From Sarocladium kiliense (Eukaryota > Ascomycota > Sordariomycetes > Hypocreales > Sarocladiaceae): 64,000 bases of DNA. Location: positions 124,001-188,000 of the forward strand of contig JAUZTG010000003.1 of NCBI GenBank assembly GCA_030734395.1, written 5' to 3'. The notes beneath the pieces are model-generated. The model was not told the DNA's origin, searched no databases, and saw only the letters and a list, made by a program, of their open reading frames with translations. Positions within the stretch are counted from its first letter, which is position 1. Each line of letters starts with the position of its first letter. Shown here one piece after another: positions 1-10,726 of this stretch. The translations under genes were made by a program, and so were the position numbers.

Positions 1-327
1 CGGGTAGGCCCTGATGCACATGCTAACGAGCCGGGCGTCAGAAACGTCACGATGGTGGCGATGCAGTTTCGCGGCGCGGACCCCTGGGGATTGAAACACG
101 GAGCTAGGCGAGGCTGACGACGAGACGACCCCGGCGTGGGCTTTGCGTCTTTGGTCAGAGACTTAAAGTCAACGGATCCTTCAGGCGAGAGATGACGTTT
201 GATCAGACTATCTGACTACATCTTCTTTTCCTTGCGGTTCTCTTGATTATATGAATATCTGACGGGGCAGCCCCAGGATTACCCGGCTCTTCGACATCAC
301 CCGCCGCCTACACAGGCCAATCTCACG
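1..327. other. Upstream region, no gene seen
   Basis: Window edge plus the presumed promoter and leader of the first small membrane-protein gene. No open frame with family features was found on either strand. Confidence 0.5.
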
Positions 328-829
328 ATGTTTCAAGTCAGCTCTGAGTTGGTTATCCAATACTTCTTCGCTGTCGTCGTTCTGGGATTGGTTATTTCTA
401 TCTTCTCGATCTTCAAACGAAGCCGGGCTGCAGGCAGCATCCGTGATCTCGACGAGCATGACTGGACCGTCGCTTTTGCATGGGTAAGTTCTCCATCACG
501 GACCTCACACAGGAGCGATCCCACCATATCTTGGAGCTTCAATCCAATCTCCCGTATCTCAAATGGTCAAGAAAAAAACAACTGGAAACAAATTCTGACT
601 TTGAATCTTCGGCCAGGTCCTCTTCGCCCCGCCCTTCGCCGCCTTCACCATCCTTTACGGATACGCAGTCCAGTACTTGGAATGGCGCCTAGGCTGGGCA
701 TGGGCACTAGCCTTCAACCTCCAAATCATCGTCATGTGTTTTGCTCTTGGCTGGTGGGCGAGGAGGAGAGAGCAACGAATCATCGCAGCAGCAGCACAGC
801 CGCGGGATATGGAGAAGGCTGAGGTTTGA
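328..829 (+). CDS. Small three-helix membrane protein, tandem copy 1
   Basis: Two exons (328-483 and 617-829) around a phase-0 intron of 133 nt with a GTAAGT donor and a CAG acceptor give 122 residues. Three hydrophobic stretches are visible: about residues 8-30, 48-76 and 80-101. The first is followed by a basic FKRSRAAGS patch and a short acidic segment (DLDEHD). The C-terminus is charged (ARRREQR, then a short Ala-rich tail). I do not recognise a named family. The gene is supported by the paralogue 280 nt downstream, which shares the exon-1 length (52 codons exactly), the intron position and the residue pattern. A small integral membrane protein is certain from composition; its function is unknown. 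Confidence 0.75.
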
Positions 830-1108
830 TTTCACCATGGACCAGGGGAGCTGGGGCACGGCGTTAGGTGGGCATTGGCGAATGAGGCGCAGCGGTTTAG
901 ACATGATCTTTACGGCACGGACCCGGGATACAGCGTACGACACGGCTGGCATTTCTATTTCTATACCATGTTTCTGTTCTAGTATCAATCGAATGTTGAA
1001 GTCTTGTTCGCATTGATTGTGACTTCGCCCAGCTGAGGCTGCTTTGCTCATTGGTTGCGCGTACCCCAAGAGCCTCAATTGACCACAAGATCGTTGTTGT
1101 TTCTCGCA

Positions 1109-1536
1109 ATGTCCCAGACCAATTGGGCGTACTTGGTCAAAGCATTCCTGGAAATCGACGGCCTTGGCCTCGTTCTTGGGCTCGTCGTGCTGTTCAAGCG
1201 TAGCTGGACCGCAGGGGGCATCCGGAATCTGTCCAAACATGACTGCTCTGCCACCTTCGCCTGGGTATGTATCATTGGTGCCGTATGTCACACCTCTTGG
1301 TCATTTGGGTCACTTGGCTTACTCGCAATCGAATATCCATGTAACTGCTTTTCGAGCCATGTTTCACCGCTCTCGAGATAGTCTTCACTATGGTGAAGCT
1401 GACCGTGGGGACTTACCTCGCCCTGATCACCCTTTGTTTGGCTTGGAATAGGTCCGTTGTGAAAAGCAGACGGGCAGTTGAAGAGCAATCGAAGGAAGAT
1501 ACAGGGCACGCTGAATTAGAACAAGAAAAGATTTGA
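1109..1536 (+). CDS. Small membrane protein, tandem copy 2
   Basis: Paralogue of the preceding gene. Exon 1 (1109-1264) is again exactly 52 codons ending in Trp before a GTATGT donor. It shares the pattern LGLVL..VVLFKRSWTAGGIRNL. Exon 2 (1357-1536) restores the frame at PCFTALEIVF and ends in a charged tail, giving 111 residues. At the position matching copy 1's acceptor the sequence reads TAA instead of CAG, and no AG occurs anywhere earlier in the intron. The first usable AG is 12 nt downstream, in frame, and deletes four residues (equivalent to VLFA in copy 1). The frame stays open to a natural stop, so this looks like a functional but re-spliced duplicate rather than a pseudogene. Expression is not shown by the sequence. 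Confidence 0.6.
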
Positions 1537-1829
1537 AACTCAGTGGCGTCTAGGACAGTCAGACACGATGTAGGTACCTCTGCGGAATCGCTTGTAAATG
1601 TGTACCTGACGTGATACTCTAAACCCATCCAATTATCCATGCTATATCATATTATGCCAGAAAGAGCCTCAGTAACGCCTGTGCTGAGTCCTATGCAGTA
1701 TCAACGTCGTGTCGTACGTATATCTCCCGTCGTATGCCATGTAACACCACCCAAATTCCAAGTTCCCCCCATGATGTACAAGCTCATCAAGATGCCTATG
1801 TCCAGGACGACCACGATTTATGCACGTCT

Positions 1830-3256
1830 TCAATTATTACGGTGCTTTTCATCCGTGTCAATATGCCACACGACATAGTTTGGCAACCCAATGACCTGAT
1901 ATCCAGCCCTCTTGGCCATCTTTGCGAAACCTTCGGTCTCGGCTTGGTTCTCAAAGGCGTAGGCGGGGAAGTTGATGCCAGATCGGTGAACGTCGGCTTT
2001 CACGAGGATGCTCACGCCACCGATGCCGTCGAGTTCGAGCTCCTCGTCCTTGTTGTTTTTCAGATCGCCCATGAGACACATGTGCTCGCGGCCGGTCTTG
2101 AATTCCTTGTAGCCTATGCAAGTTGATGTCAGTACGGCGAACGCGCGCAAGATGTAGGGTCTACAAACCTTCGGCGATGACGACATCTTTGTCGAGCGAT
2201 GCTGCGAGCCTCCGGCCTTGGTCGGATTCGATCCAGGAGTTGTAGTCGTCTGCCAAAATAGTTAGCCTTGAGGAAGATGGGGGTCAGGCACGACGGTGCA
2301 CTTACATCGACCCTGGATGTCCTTGCCGTCCACTATCCGGTGGAACCAGATGTCTACAACTCACGTCAGCACATGATACGATAGAAGGAACAGCACGGGG
2401 TGAGACTCACTCGGCACGAGGATATCCTTGTCGTGCGCAATGAAGTCCTCAAGAAGAGTCGGTGGGTTCTCGACAATGTCCACATCCCGCCAATACACCC
2501 ACGAATGCTCAGGCTTCAGCGCCGTCGCAAGGAGGTAGTTTCTCGCCTTTCCGAGAAACTTCCGCCTCGGTCCCTGCGCCTCGGCCGCATGTCTATCCTC
2601 CACGCCCTGACTCAAGAAGAAGTTGAAGTCCTTCTCAACAATAGTCGCGCTGTTGAAAGCCGTCCCATCCGTACGCTTCTGTATTCGATCCAGCTCTGCA
2701 GCCAGAACAGCAAGTGTATCATCTCGCGAGTCGGAGACGAGGAATGCGATGTCGATGAGGCGGTGCGGATATGTGAGTTGGGTGAGGAGGTCGAAGTAGC
2801 GTGAGATGTAGGGAGCGGCGTCTTTGAGAGGGGTGAGGATGAGGATGCGCTGCTCTTTGATAAGGGCGTCGCGGGTGGAGACGATGGGGTTGAGGTCGAT
2901 GTGGGAGATGGATTTGGAGTCGATTTGAATGGGTTCGTGGTGGTTGAAGATGACGGGAGTTTGGATATGGGCGTTCCAGCGGGCGTGTTCATTCTTGGTC
3001 ATGTCCATGGGAGACTTGGCTGGGCCCCAGCAGTAGAACCTGAACCGTGTTAGAACTTCGCAACAGAGTAGAAGATTCAAGCCTACCTCGGGTCATAAGA
3101 GCCTGATATACTGCGCCATATTAACGTTATGAGACCGACGACGGCGAGAATCTGGAGGATGCGTGTCCGTGTGAGGTAGCTCCGTATGACACGGACAGCT
3201 GGTATCCGGCCCTTGGAGGAGGATTGCCAACTCGAACCACCCCCCGGGAGCAACAT
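1830..3256 (-). CDS. ANP1: Mannan polymerase II subunit, Anp1/Mnn9/Van1 family
   Basis: Five exons on the minus strand (3256-3087, 3039-2411, 2353-2306, 2249-2169, 2113-1830) give 403 residues, the usual size for the family. It is a type II Golgi protein: a basic N-terminus, then a membrane anchor at about residues 33-47 (ILQILAVVGLITLIW). The glycosyltransferase domain carries the DxD metal site Asp242-Val-Asp244 inside YWRDVDIVENPP, followed by HDKDILVPN. The C-terminal part has ELDGIGGV and FPAYAFENQAETEG, typical of Anp1. The family extends the alpha-1,6-mannan backbone of N-glycans in the cis-Golgi, in complex with Mnn9-type partners. All four introns are 47-57 nt and the exon phases join without error. 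Assignment to Anp1 rather than Van1 rests on overall resemblance. Confidence 0.93.
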
Positions 3257-4011
3257 GGCGCTTTCAGTGTCCCTCTCTCGCCCTCTGTTGAGTCGTACGG
3301 CTCTGGCCCGCGGGATGAGAATGTCGACTGGCGATCGTGACTAGACACGTGTGGCGCGTTACTGAAGTTTGTCGCGATCAGGGGTCGAGGTGTGTCGGCG
3401 AGGGTGTAAACGAGTGACGGCGCAAGATGGAAAGTCGTGATATGTATATCTGAGACATGGACCTTGGGCCTATTTGCTCGACAGCTCAAATTCGCATTAG
3501 CTTATTCTGAAGACGGAGGCTTTTCGGCTGGCCAGATAAATTCGAGGTCCAGATGCAGTCGCGAAGTCGCATCCAATCGCTCCACTATTTTGGTTACCCT
3601 GCACGGTATAATTTGCGCCGCCCTTATGACGCACCTCGCTATAGGTAGTCGTTACATCTCTTTGCTCATGGCATGTTGGTATAGTTGATATAGTTGATGT
3701 AATCCATTTCTCGGTATACGCCTAATTCTACCTGCTGTAGTTGTATTGAAGCTGCACCGAATATTGACCAGACGATTCATTGTTCGCTGTTCCCACTTGA
3801 ACCAAGACAACCGCCGCTTCCCCAGATTTCTGATGACAAAGGGCGTGGCAACGACATCATCGTGAAACAGCACTTCCAGCGTTGCCATCCTCAGACCCTC
3901 ATCGACATCAATTGATCTTCAAATCATACGCCGCAGACCTCAAAAACACGGTACAACCCACAAAGCCAAACATTGCACAATCTTACTGCCATTCAAGCAT
4001 CCAATCAGCGC
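3257..4011. promoter_or_regulatory. Shared upstream region of ANP1 and MAG1
   Basis: A 755-nt divergent intergenic region holds both promoters. No conserved coding frame was found in it. Individual promoter elements cannot be assigned with confidence. Confidence 0.5.
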
Positions 4012-5208
4012 ATGCACTCTCGCCTCTCTCACGCAGCTCGCCTGGCCTCATTCACACCCCAGCTCACAACCTCACTCCAGCTCTCAGCCTTCAGCACAAC
4101 CACCATCTCGGCCATGGCAGCTACACGGAGATCCTCAAGGTTAAGCAGCCAGCAAGCAACTACCAATGGCTTACCCACTACGACCGCAATGCCACCCCCA
4201 GCTGCCCCCAACATCGGCCGCAAGCGCAAGCCCGCAGCAGCCTCCTCGACAGGCCCATCTGAGCCGCCAACTACACCTACCAAGAAGCGCATGACCTCCA
4301 AACCGCCATTGACACCAACCCCCAGCGCCATCGGGGTCATTGCACAACCAGCCGCCCTCACCCCCAAGCCTCGCCACCAAAGGGTCAACCGCCTTGCCGA
4401 CCCAAACCTCACAAACGCAACCCTCCTCTCCCCTGAGTCCTCGCGACTCATCACCTCACGAGATATCGAATCCATCTCACCATCCAAAGCACCTACCGTG
4501 AAAGCTACGACGGAGACGCTTCTCGAGGAAGCGAACAAGCACCTCATTTCCGTGGATGAACGCATGAGACCTCTCGTGGAGAAGAACTTCTGCCGTGTGT
4601 TCTCCCCAGAAGGCTTAGCTGAGACTATTGACCCCTTCGAAAGCCTTGCTAGTGGAATCATCTCCCAGCAAGTCTCCGGAGCGGCGGCCAAATCCATCAA
4701 GGCCAAGTTCGTGGCCCTGTTCCACGACAATGAAGATAGCTCTACGGACAAACGCTTCCCTCACCCCTCCGAAGTCGCACCTTGTTCCATCGAACACCTC
4801 CGAACCGCAGGACTCTCCCAGCGCAAAGCAGAGTACATCCAAGGCCTCGCCACCAAGTTCTCATCTGGCGAGCTGACTGCTCAGATGCTACATGATGTGC
4901 CTTACGAGGAGCTTCTCGAGCGACTCCTTGCCGTTCGTGGACTGGGCCGCTGGTCGGTTGAGATGTTTGCTTGCTTTGGACTGAAGAGGATGGACGTCTT
5001 CTCGCTGGGTGACCTGGGCGTGCAGCGAGGGATGGCTGCATTTGTGGGAAGGGATGTTGCGAAGCTGAAGGCCAAAGGGGGAGGCAAGTGGAAGTACATG
5101 TCGGAACAGGATATGATCGAGTTGTCGGATAGGTTTGCCCCGTACAGGAGTCTATTCATGTGGTACATGTGGAGGGTGGAGGAGACGGATGTGAGCACCA
5201 TGGAATGA
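4012..5208 (+). CDS. MAG1: DNA-3-methyladenine glycosylase (AlkA/Mag1 type)
   Basis: An intronless frame gives 398 residues from the first ATG (4012), or 364 from the ATG at 4114. The C-terminal half is the HhH-GPD glycosylase fold: ESLASGIISQQVS, then the hairpin LLAVRGLGRWSVEMF and the catalytic Asp of SLGDLGV (residue 334 counting from 4012). The enzyme excises alkylated purines in base-excision repair. The N-terminal 130 residues are Pro/Thr/Lys-rich and probably disordered, with KKRM- and RKRK-type basic runs suited to nuclear import. Residues 1-34 from the upstream ATG are basic and hydroxylated with few acids (HSRLSHAARLASF, SAFSTTT), resembling a mitochondrial presequence. The upstream ATG has a poor context (C at -3); the ATG at 4114 has GCCATGG. 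Both starts may be used. Confidence 0.92.
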   Translation: MHSRLSHAARLASFTPQLTTSLQLSAFSTTTISAMAATRRSSRLSSQQATTNGLPTTTAMPPPAAPNIGRKRKPAAASSTGPSEPPTTPTKKRMTSKPPLTPTPSAIGVIAQPAALTPKPRHQRVNRLADPNLTNATLLSPESSRLITSRDIESISPSKAPTVKATTETLLEEANKHLISVDERMRPLVEKNFCRVFSPEGLAETIDPFESLASGIISQQVSGAAAKSIKAKFVALFHDNEDSSTDKRFPHPSEVAPCSIEHLRTAGLSQRKAEYIQGLATKFSSGELTAQMLHDVPYEELLERLLAVRGLGRWSVEMFACFGLKRMDVFSLGDLGVQRGMAAFVGRDVAKLKAKGGGKWKYMSEQDMIELSDRFAPYRSLFMWYMWRVEETDVSTME

Positions 5209-8200
5209 GGAGGCAGTGATCGGCTATTCAGTTATACAAGAGAGCCAAGCTGTCAGATTGCTGTACTACAGGAACTGCAAGAGTTCGTCCTCATCTATGG
5301 TTATGGTTGTGATTGGGGCGTACATGGGAATAGTGTGAGAGAACAGCTCTAGGGTGAGCGCTGTATCGCCGCGCTGACGAGAGTTCTCTCGGCCAGCAGC
5401 TGTCAATAGAACGGAACGTCATGGCTTACCCTGAAAGTACCTTGGAAGCATACAAATTCGGAAGTCGCGGCATGACAGCACTTCGTGACCTGAGTCTTCG
5501 CCCTCATCGTGGCATTGGACGCTGACGCGTGACGTGCGTTTCAGCATGACCGAAGAGGTCCTACGAGCAATGGCGGTTATCTGCCGACCAAACATGGAAT
5601 TTCGTGAACAGATACTCCGAAAAATCCACCTACAATTCGATCGATCCAGGCCCCCAGAACCAGTCGCCAAGATGCTTAGCAGTCCAACAGAGCCTGCGGC
5701 CAAAGACGGGTGCCATTGACTTTGGGAAAGCTGCCAAGCTGGCAGGCAAGCCACCCGGATTGAACCATCCTTATTTCCCTCCTCCAACAAGCACGCCGCG
5801 TTGTAGAAAAGCGGGTTGTTGTGCATCCTGCATGAGCCATTGAGCCTACTTCCCTGGTTTTGCGGGTTGGCGCGCACAGATGCCATCGAGGACCGATCGT
5901 CCTAGGGCACCACCACTGTAGCTGGGTGACCGGGAGTGATGCCTGTCGTCTGTCATATCCAATTTTGGAGAGTGGTGACATGCTGACGATCAGATGGGGC
6001 TAGGAAATTGTGATGAATTCCATAGCATCATCGACAAGCTTCCGGGCTACGAGGCAATAGATAGAATTCGGTTCACCCCCTTTGCACCCAAGGAACAAGG
6101 GGGCACCGTTAGTCGAAAGAACAGGGGCGTGAGCTTAACTGTTCCAGGCTTCAATAATGCGCCTTCTTGCAAACCGGCGGTGTTGGCGATAACATTTACG
6201 CGGGTTAGGATCGAGTGCCGAGAAACCAGAGGCGAAAAAGCACGAACACTCGATGGCAGTGCCCGACAGAGTCTGAGTTTTCTCTCTCAAGCTTCCGAAA
6301 TCTCAGCAAGCCCATCCGTATCGTCCACACCATCTGGTGATGAAGGTTCTTGGATAGTGCCCACACCGAGACTACGGCCAGTGAGGAGCCCAGGGTGCAT
6401 CGAAAAGGGGCCCACGCTCACCCCCTTCGCCATCCCTGAAGGGGATAGGGTGGTTACCAGGGTAGCTGACGACGCGTCTGGTGCTGGCGCTAGTCTTTGG
6501 TTGCTCGTATCGTGGGTGCTAAAGGCCGAGCAGCGCGTGTCTGTTGCCCGTGCTTTCATGTGCCCCAAGAGGCACAGATTGTTCATCGTGAGCCATTGAC
6601 TGGTTATCTAGGCGGGAACACCCATTTGTACCCCGCCAACGAGGGCAAATGGGCTTGCTTGGGACTTTCTTGTACAGAGCATGCGGACCAAGCTTGGCAA
6701 TAGACGTCGATTGTCCCTCATGGCGAAGGTGAAATCCTATCCATCGGCAAACGGCTGTGTCGCGTGGTAGTGGTGAGGGTCGCGTCGGCAAAAGGGGGGA
6801 CAAAGCAAGAAAAAAGACGAAAAACCTTGATAGTCGGCCCATACGGCGACGCCTGGGAGACCATTGCCACGCCGACAAGACTCAATTCCAGTCGAAGTTT
6901 GCGATGGGGCCGAACTGGCGAGACATGGTGTTCCAGGAATTCAAGGTCTCTGCGTCATTGTGTACTGGACGGCCACGGCGTGAAACACATCGCGCACGAT
7001 GATCGCTGGAGAAAGGCCAGGGTGGAGATGGATACCGCTGCAAATTGGCGGCCTGCCAGGGGGTGTGCGTCTCATCTGGTAGTGAGGTACTTTTCCATGG
7101 TGTGAGGCTACTGGTGAAGGCAGTGTCTCGCGGTATCTTCAGGCCGGAGTCCAATCTACGGCACCCCTTGCTAGCGACATTGTGTCACGGACAGAGCGGC
7201 GAGCAGGCAAGCTTCTTGAGGAAGGCAGATGAAAGCAATGTCGGAGGATGATGGCTCGATGATACGCACAGGACATTTGATCTGTCTGCGGCGGCTGGGC
7301 AGCTCGGGTTGATGAAGACGGAAGCTGTGTGTCTCTGCCTGTGCTGTGCTGTCTGATACCTATGACTGCGAGTACAGGTCTGGTTGGTTGCAGAGATGGT
7401 TTGTGCAGGTGTCATTGTGCGAGGCGTGAGCCGCAAGCTGGACCGGAAAGGGCAGGCAGTGAATCAGAAACGGTCAAACGAGGCAGGGCACTGCTGATTT
7501 GAGGCCATCATGCGAGGATTCTGGCTGGCATAATGCCGCCTACATGGACATGTGAATGCTGGTGTGTTGTGCTGGAGCCAGCAATCGCAAAATGCTGGCT
7601 TCCCTGTCCCGGAGGTTGATGAGCAATGCAGCTAAAATGCGGCCCCGGTTTATTGAGGAGGACGCCCCTCCCACCCCCCTGTCGGTGCCTTGAACTGTAC
7701 CTGATAGTGCCTGAGGTGCCTGAAAGCAGCAACGGCATCGCCCCAGGGAGAGAGGTTCGGTCACTACCGCTGCAGGGCACCTCGTTCTCCCCTCACAGCA
7801 GGGAACGCACCCGGAGCTTCCATCCACTCACTGCCTTGGCCCCTGGGGCCTCCACCTGCACTGCACTCCCCCACCCACATCAGTGGCAACCTGCCTGAGG
7901 TGGCCTGTGGTGCCAATCCAATCGCTGCAAGGTGCTGTTGGACGGGATCGAGGTGAGGCGCGCGTTGCTGCACTGACGGACAGTGGATACTGCTTTTCTT
8001 TCCCCTATCCCCCTTCCTTCCTACTTCCTCCTACTCTCCTCCTCCTCCTCCTCCCTCTCTTTCTACCCCGTCGTCTCTCTCCAGTCGTCGTCAGTCGTCC
8101 ATCTCTTTCGATTCAAGCCGCTCGTTAAGGCCAAAAAGGATTCTCTCGTTGATTCCTTCCATTGTTTGAAATAACAACTTTGCTTATTATTTCTTTCTTC

Positions 8201-8255
8201 CTCTCCTGCCTGCCCCTGTTGCCGGATTCTGTTCGCCCGATCTCCAATAAAACAG
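5209..8255. other. 3-kb stretch without a convincing gene
   Basis: It contains the 3' region of MAG1 and a long upstream region for ECM33. The longest open frame (5994-6599) shows no domain, has random-looking composition and lacks splice or family support. From about 7,980 the plus strand becomes strongly pyrimidine-rich (CTCCTCCTC and TCTCT tracts), as is common near transcription starts of highly expressed fungal genes. Confidence 0.5.
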
Positions 8256-8878
8256 GTACGTTCCAATGCCTCGTGCCACATGAACACGCGCCCTTGCGAC
8301 AGCTTCAAATCATACCTTCGCTACCGATCCTCCCTTTTTCCCGGCTGCCCGTCCACTAGCAGCGGTCCGTTCTGTGTCAGGCACGCGCCGCCTCGCAACT
8401 GCCTCGCAACCGTTGCTGGCGCCTTCTCCTTCAAAGCTTCACCAGCTGCAGAACACCACGCACCTCTACTCTCACCCGCCTTCTCCCCCTCTCATGTCAC
8501 TTCACTTCCTTCCACCTGCCCCCAAAAGTCAAACCTGATCTCGCCTGCGACTCGCTCATCTCATTGAGGTGCCTGTACCCTGGCCAGAAGCTCAGCAAGC
8601 TCAGCTTCCCCAGCGCCTGCAGCTAGCTGTTCGAGCCAGGTTTTTCTGAAGGACTCCTCCCTTCTTTGCCCCGGAGAAGAGCCAAAAGGGCGTGCCAATC
8701 CGAACAGTCTGCCACTCGTCTCTCTTCCCTCCCCATTCATTTTCTACTAGCAGCGCAAGTCTCCAATTTGAGTACGGCTACATACATTTCACATCCCAAC
8801 CACAACACAACCCAGCCAACACGAGTCTCAAACGACGTCGCGAGGAGAAGTCAGCATTGCTAACAACAACTGGTTCAG
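8256..8878 (+). other. Candidate leader (5'UTR) intron of ECM33
   Basis: A good donor (ACAG|GTACGT at 8256) lies in the pyrimidine-rich leader. An exemplary 3' end (GCTAAC branch site, then GGTTCAG at 8878) stands six bases before the ECM33 start codon. Splicing would remove 623 nt of leader, including several upstream ATGs. This is inferred from signals only. Confidence 0.5.
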
Positions 8879-8884
8879 ATCACA

Positions 8885-10195
8885 ATGCACACCTCTCAGC
8901 TTCTCACGGCCCTTGCGGCTGCTGGTTTCGCTTCCGGTTCGTACTCGAATGACGTTCATACAACTTACGGAGGCAACGGACCCTGACCTTTCTAAACAGC
9001 GCAAACCAAGACCTGCTCCAAGGATATTGAGGTCACTGAGCCTACTCCTGCAATTGACTGCGATGTGGTCAAGGCCGACATCATTGTTGACGAGTCCGTT
9101 TCTGGCGACCTCAGCATCGAGGGAGTTAAGCAGCTCCAGGGCGACCTGATCATCAAGAACGCGTCCATCAACGCCCTCTCCAGCTCTTCTCTCAACGCCA
9201 TCTCCGGCAAGTTCGTTCTGGAGGGCTGCCAGTTCCTCCAGACTCTTCGCATGGACTCTCTGACCGAGGTCGACGAGATCCAGTTCATCAACCTTGCCCA
9301 GCTCGAGGGTCTCACTTTCGGCTCATCCGGCAAGCTCGAGGTCAACAAGATCACCATCAGCGACACATTCATCGACGATCTTAGCGGTCTTAACGTCGTC
9401 ACCGTTGAGGACTTCCTGATCAACAACAACCAGCGTATGGTCTCCTTCCAGTCTGACCTGGTCAACATCACTGGATCCTCTGGCCTTCGCATTGAGGGTA
9501 ACGGCAGGGAGTTCCAGCTCGACCTGCCTGAGCTCGAGTCTGCCACTGAGCTTCAGCTGCAGGACATCAAGAGCATCAAGCTCCCCTCCCTCAAGAAGCT
9601 TGAGGCCTCGCTCAAGCTCGATGACAACCGTGAGCTGACCGAGCTTTCCGCCCCCAACCTCACCTCCATTGGTGAGGCTCTCTCCCTCATCAACAACGTC
9701 AAGTTCAGCAACGTCTCTTTCCCCAAGCTTGAGACCATCGGTGGCGACCTGACCATCGTCAACAACACTGCTATGGAGCAGGTTTCCGGCTTCCCTGAGC
9801 TCCGCACTATCGGCGGTGGTATCCGCATGGGTGGTAACTTCGAGGAGTGAGTTGTTCGACCCGGCTGCTACTGACACGCAACGCTGACAATCTTTCTTAG
9901 TGTTGAGCTTCCCTCTCTCAAGGACGTCAAGGGTGCCTCTAACGTCACCTCAACCACTGATATCAAGACCTTCTGTGAGTTCTTCAACAAGGCCAGCGAC
10001 GATGGCATCCTCCAGGGTGAGGCCAAGTGCACCAGCAACAACAAGAAGGCTCTCGAGGGTGAGGATGGTGGTGAGGAGAACGGTGGCTCCAACTCCAGCT
10101 CCAACAACGACGATGACGACGCTGCTGGCATCATCAACGTCAACATGGCTGTTCTCAGCCTTGCTGTCGTTTTCGGTGTTGCTCAGCTCCTGTAA
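8885..10195 (+). CDS. ECM33: Ecm33-family GPI-anchored cell-wall protein
   Basis: Three exons (8885-8936, 9000-9846, 9901-10195) give 397 residues. A signal peptide covers about residues 1-18 (LLTALAAAGFASA). The ectodomain consists of receptor-L-like beta-helix repeats with recurrent motifs such as IEGVKQLQGDLIIKN, LPSLKKLEASL and FPKLETIGGDLTIVNN, the layout of the Ecm33/Sps2 family. A Ser/Asn/Asp-rich linker precedes a hydrophobic C-terminus (MAVLSLAVVFGVAQLL), consistent with GPI transfer near the DDDDAAG segment. Ecm33 proteins sit in the plasma membrane and wall and are needed for normal wall integrity and mannoprotein organisation. Codon use is strongly biased to C-ending codons, suggesting high expression. 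The first intron splits the signal-peptide region, a common arrangement in these genes. Confidence 0.95.
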
Positions 10196-10726
10196 AGATT
10201 CCCAGAGCATCGGCTCTCGCAGTATGGAACGGAAACGGCGTCATTCTTTCTGTCTTACACATATCTTGTTTTACTCGTTAGCCGCCATCTCGCATTTTGT
10301 TGGAACCCTCCTTTCACCCGGCATACCAGAGCCTTTGCGACTGTACTCGGCGCAGCAGGTGGTTTTGGTAGAACTTAATAATCCATTGCCTCTTGACAGA
10401 CTACCTTTTAATTCTCCGACGACTTCTCAGCTACTTCTATCCGCGCCCATTTGATGTCGGTCGAGGGGCCGATGGACTCTGGCGAAGTGTGAGGTTGCCG
10501 AGTGGTGCGGAAGTGATGGCCTGGAGAGGACAGTATACGTAACAGGACGAATTCATGTACATGTGCTTTACCTTAATCATTGTGCTTGTGCCATTCACTC
10601 TGAACCCAATGAACGCAATGCATGCGGTAGACAAACACACCTCATGGTGTGACATGCAAGACTTAGGCCTATCCTCAATGAGTCCATGCTATCGCAACTA
10701 ATGCCTTTGAACACATATCTGTGATT
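10196..10726. other. Convergent 3' region between ECM33 and the SPF45-like gene
   Basis: 531 nt between two converging genes, presumably both 3'UTRs. No gene was seen. Confidence 0.5.

Noticed and set aside
5994..6599. A 201-codon plus-strand frame between MAG1 and ECM33
   Set aside because: No domain, no hydrophobic or charged organisation, no family resemblance and no coding-like third-base bias.
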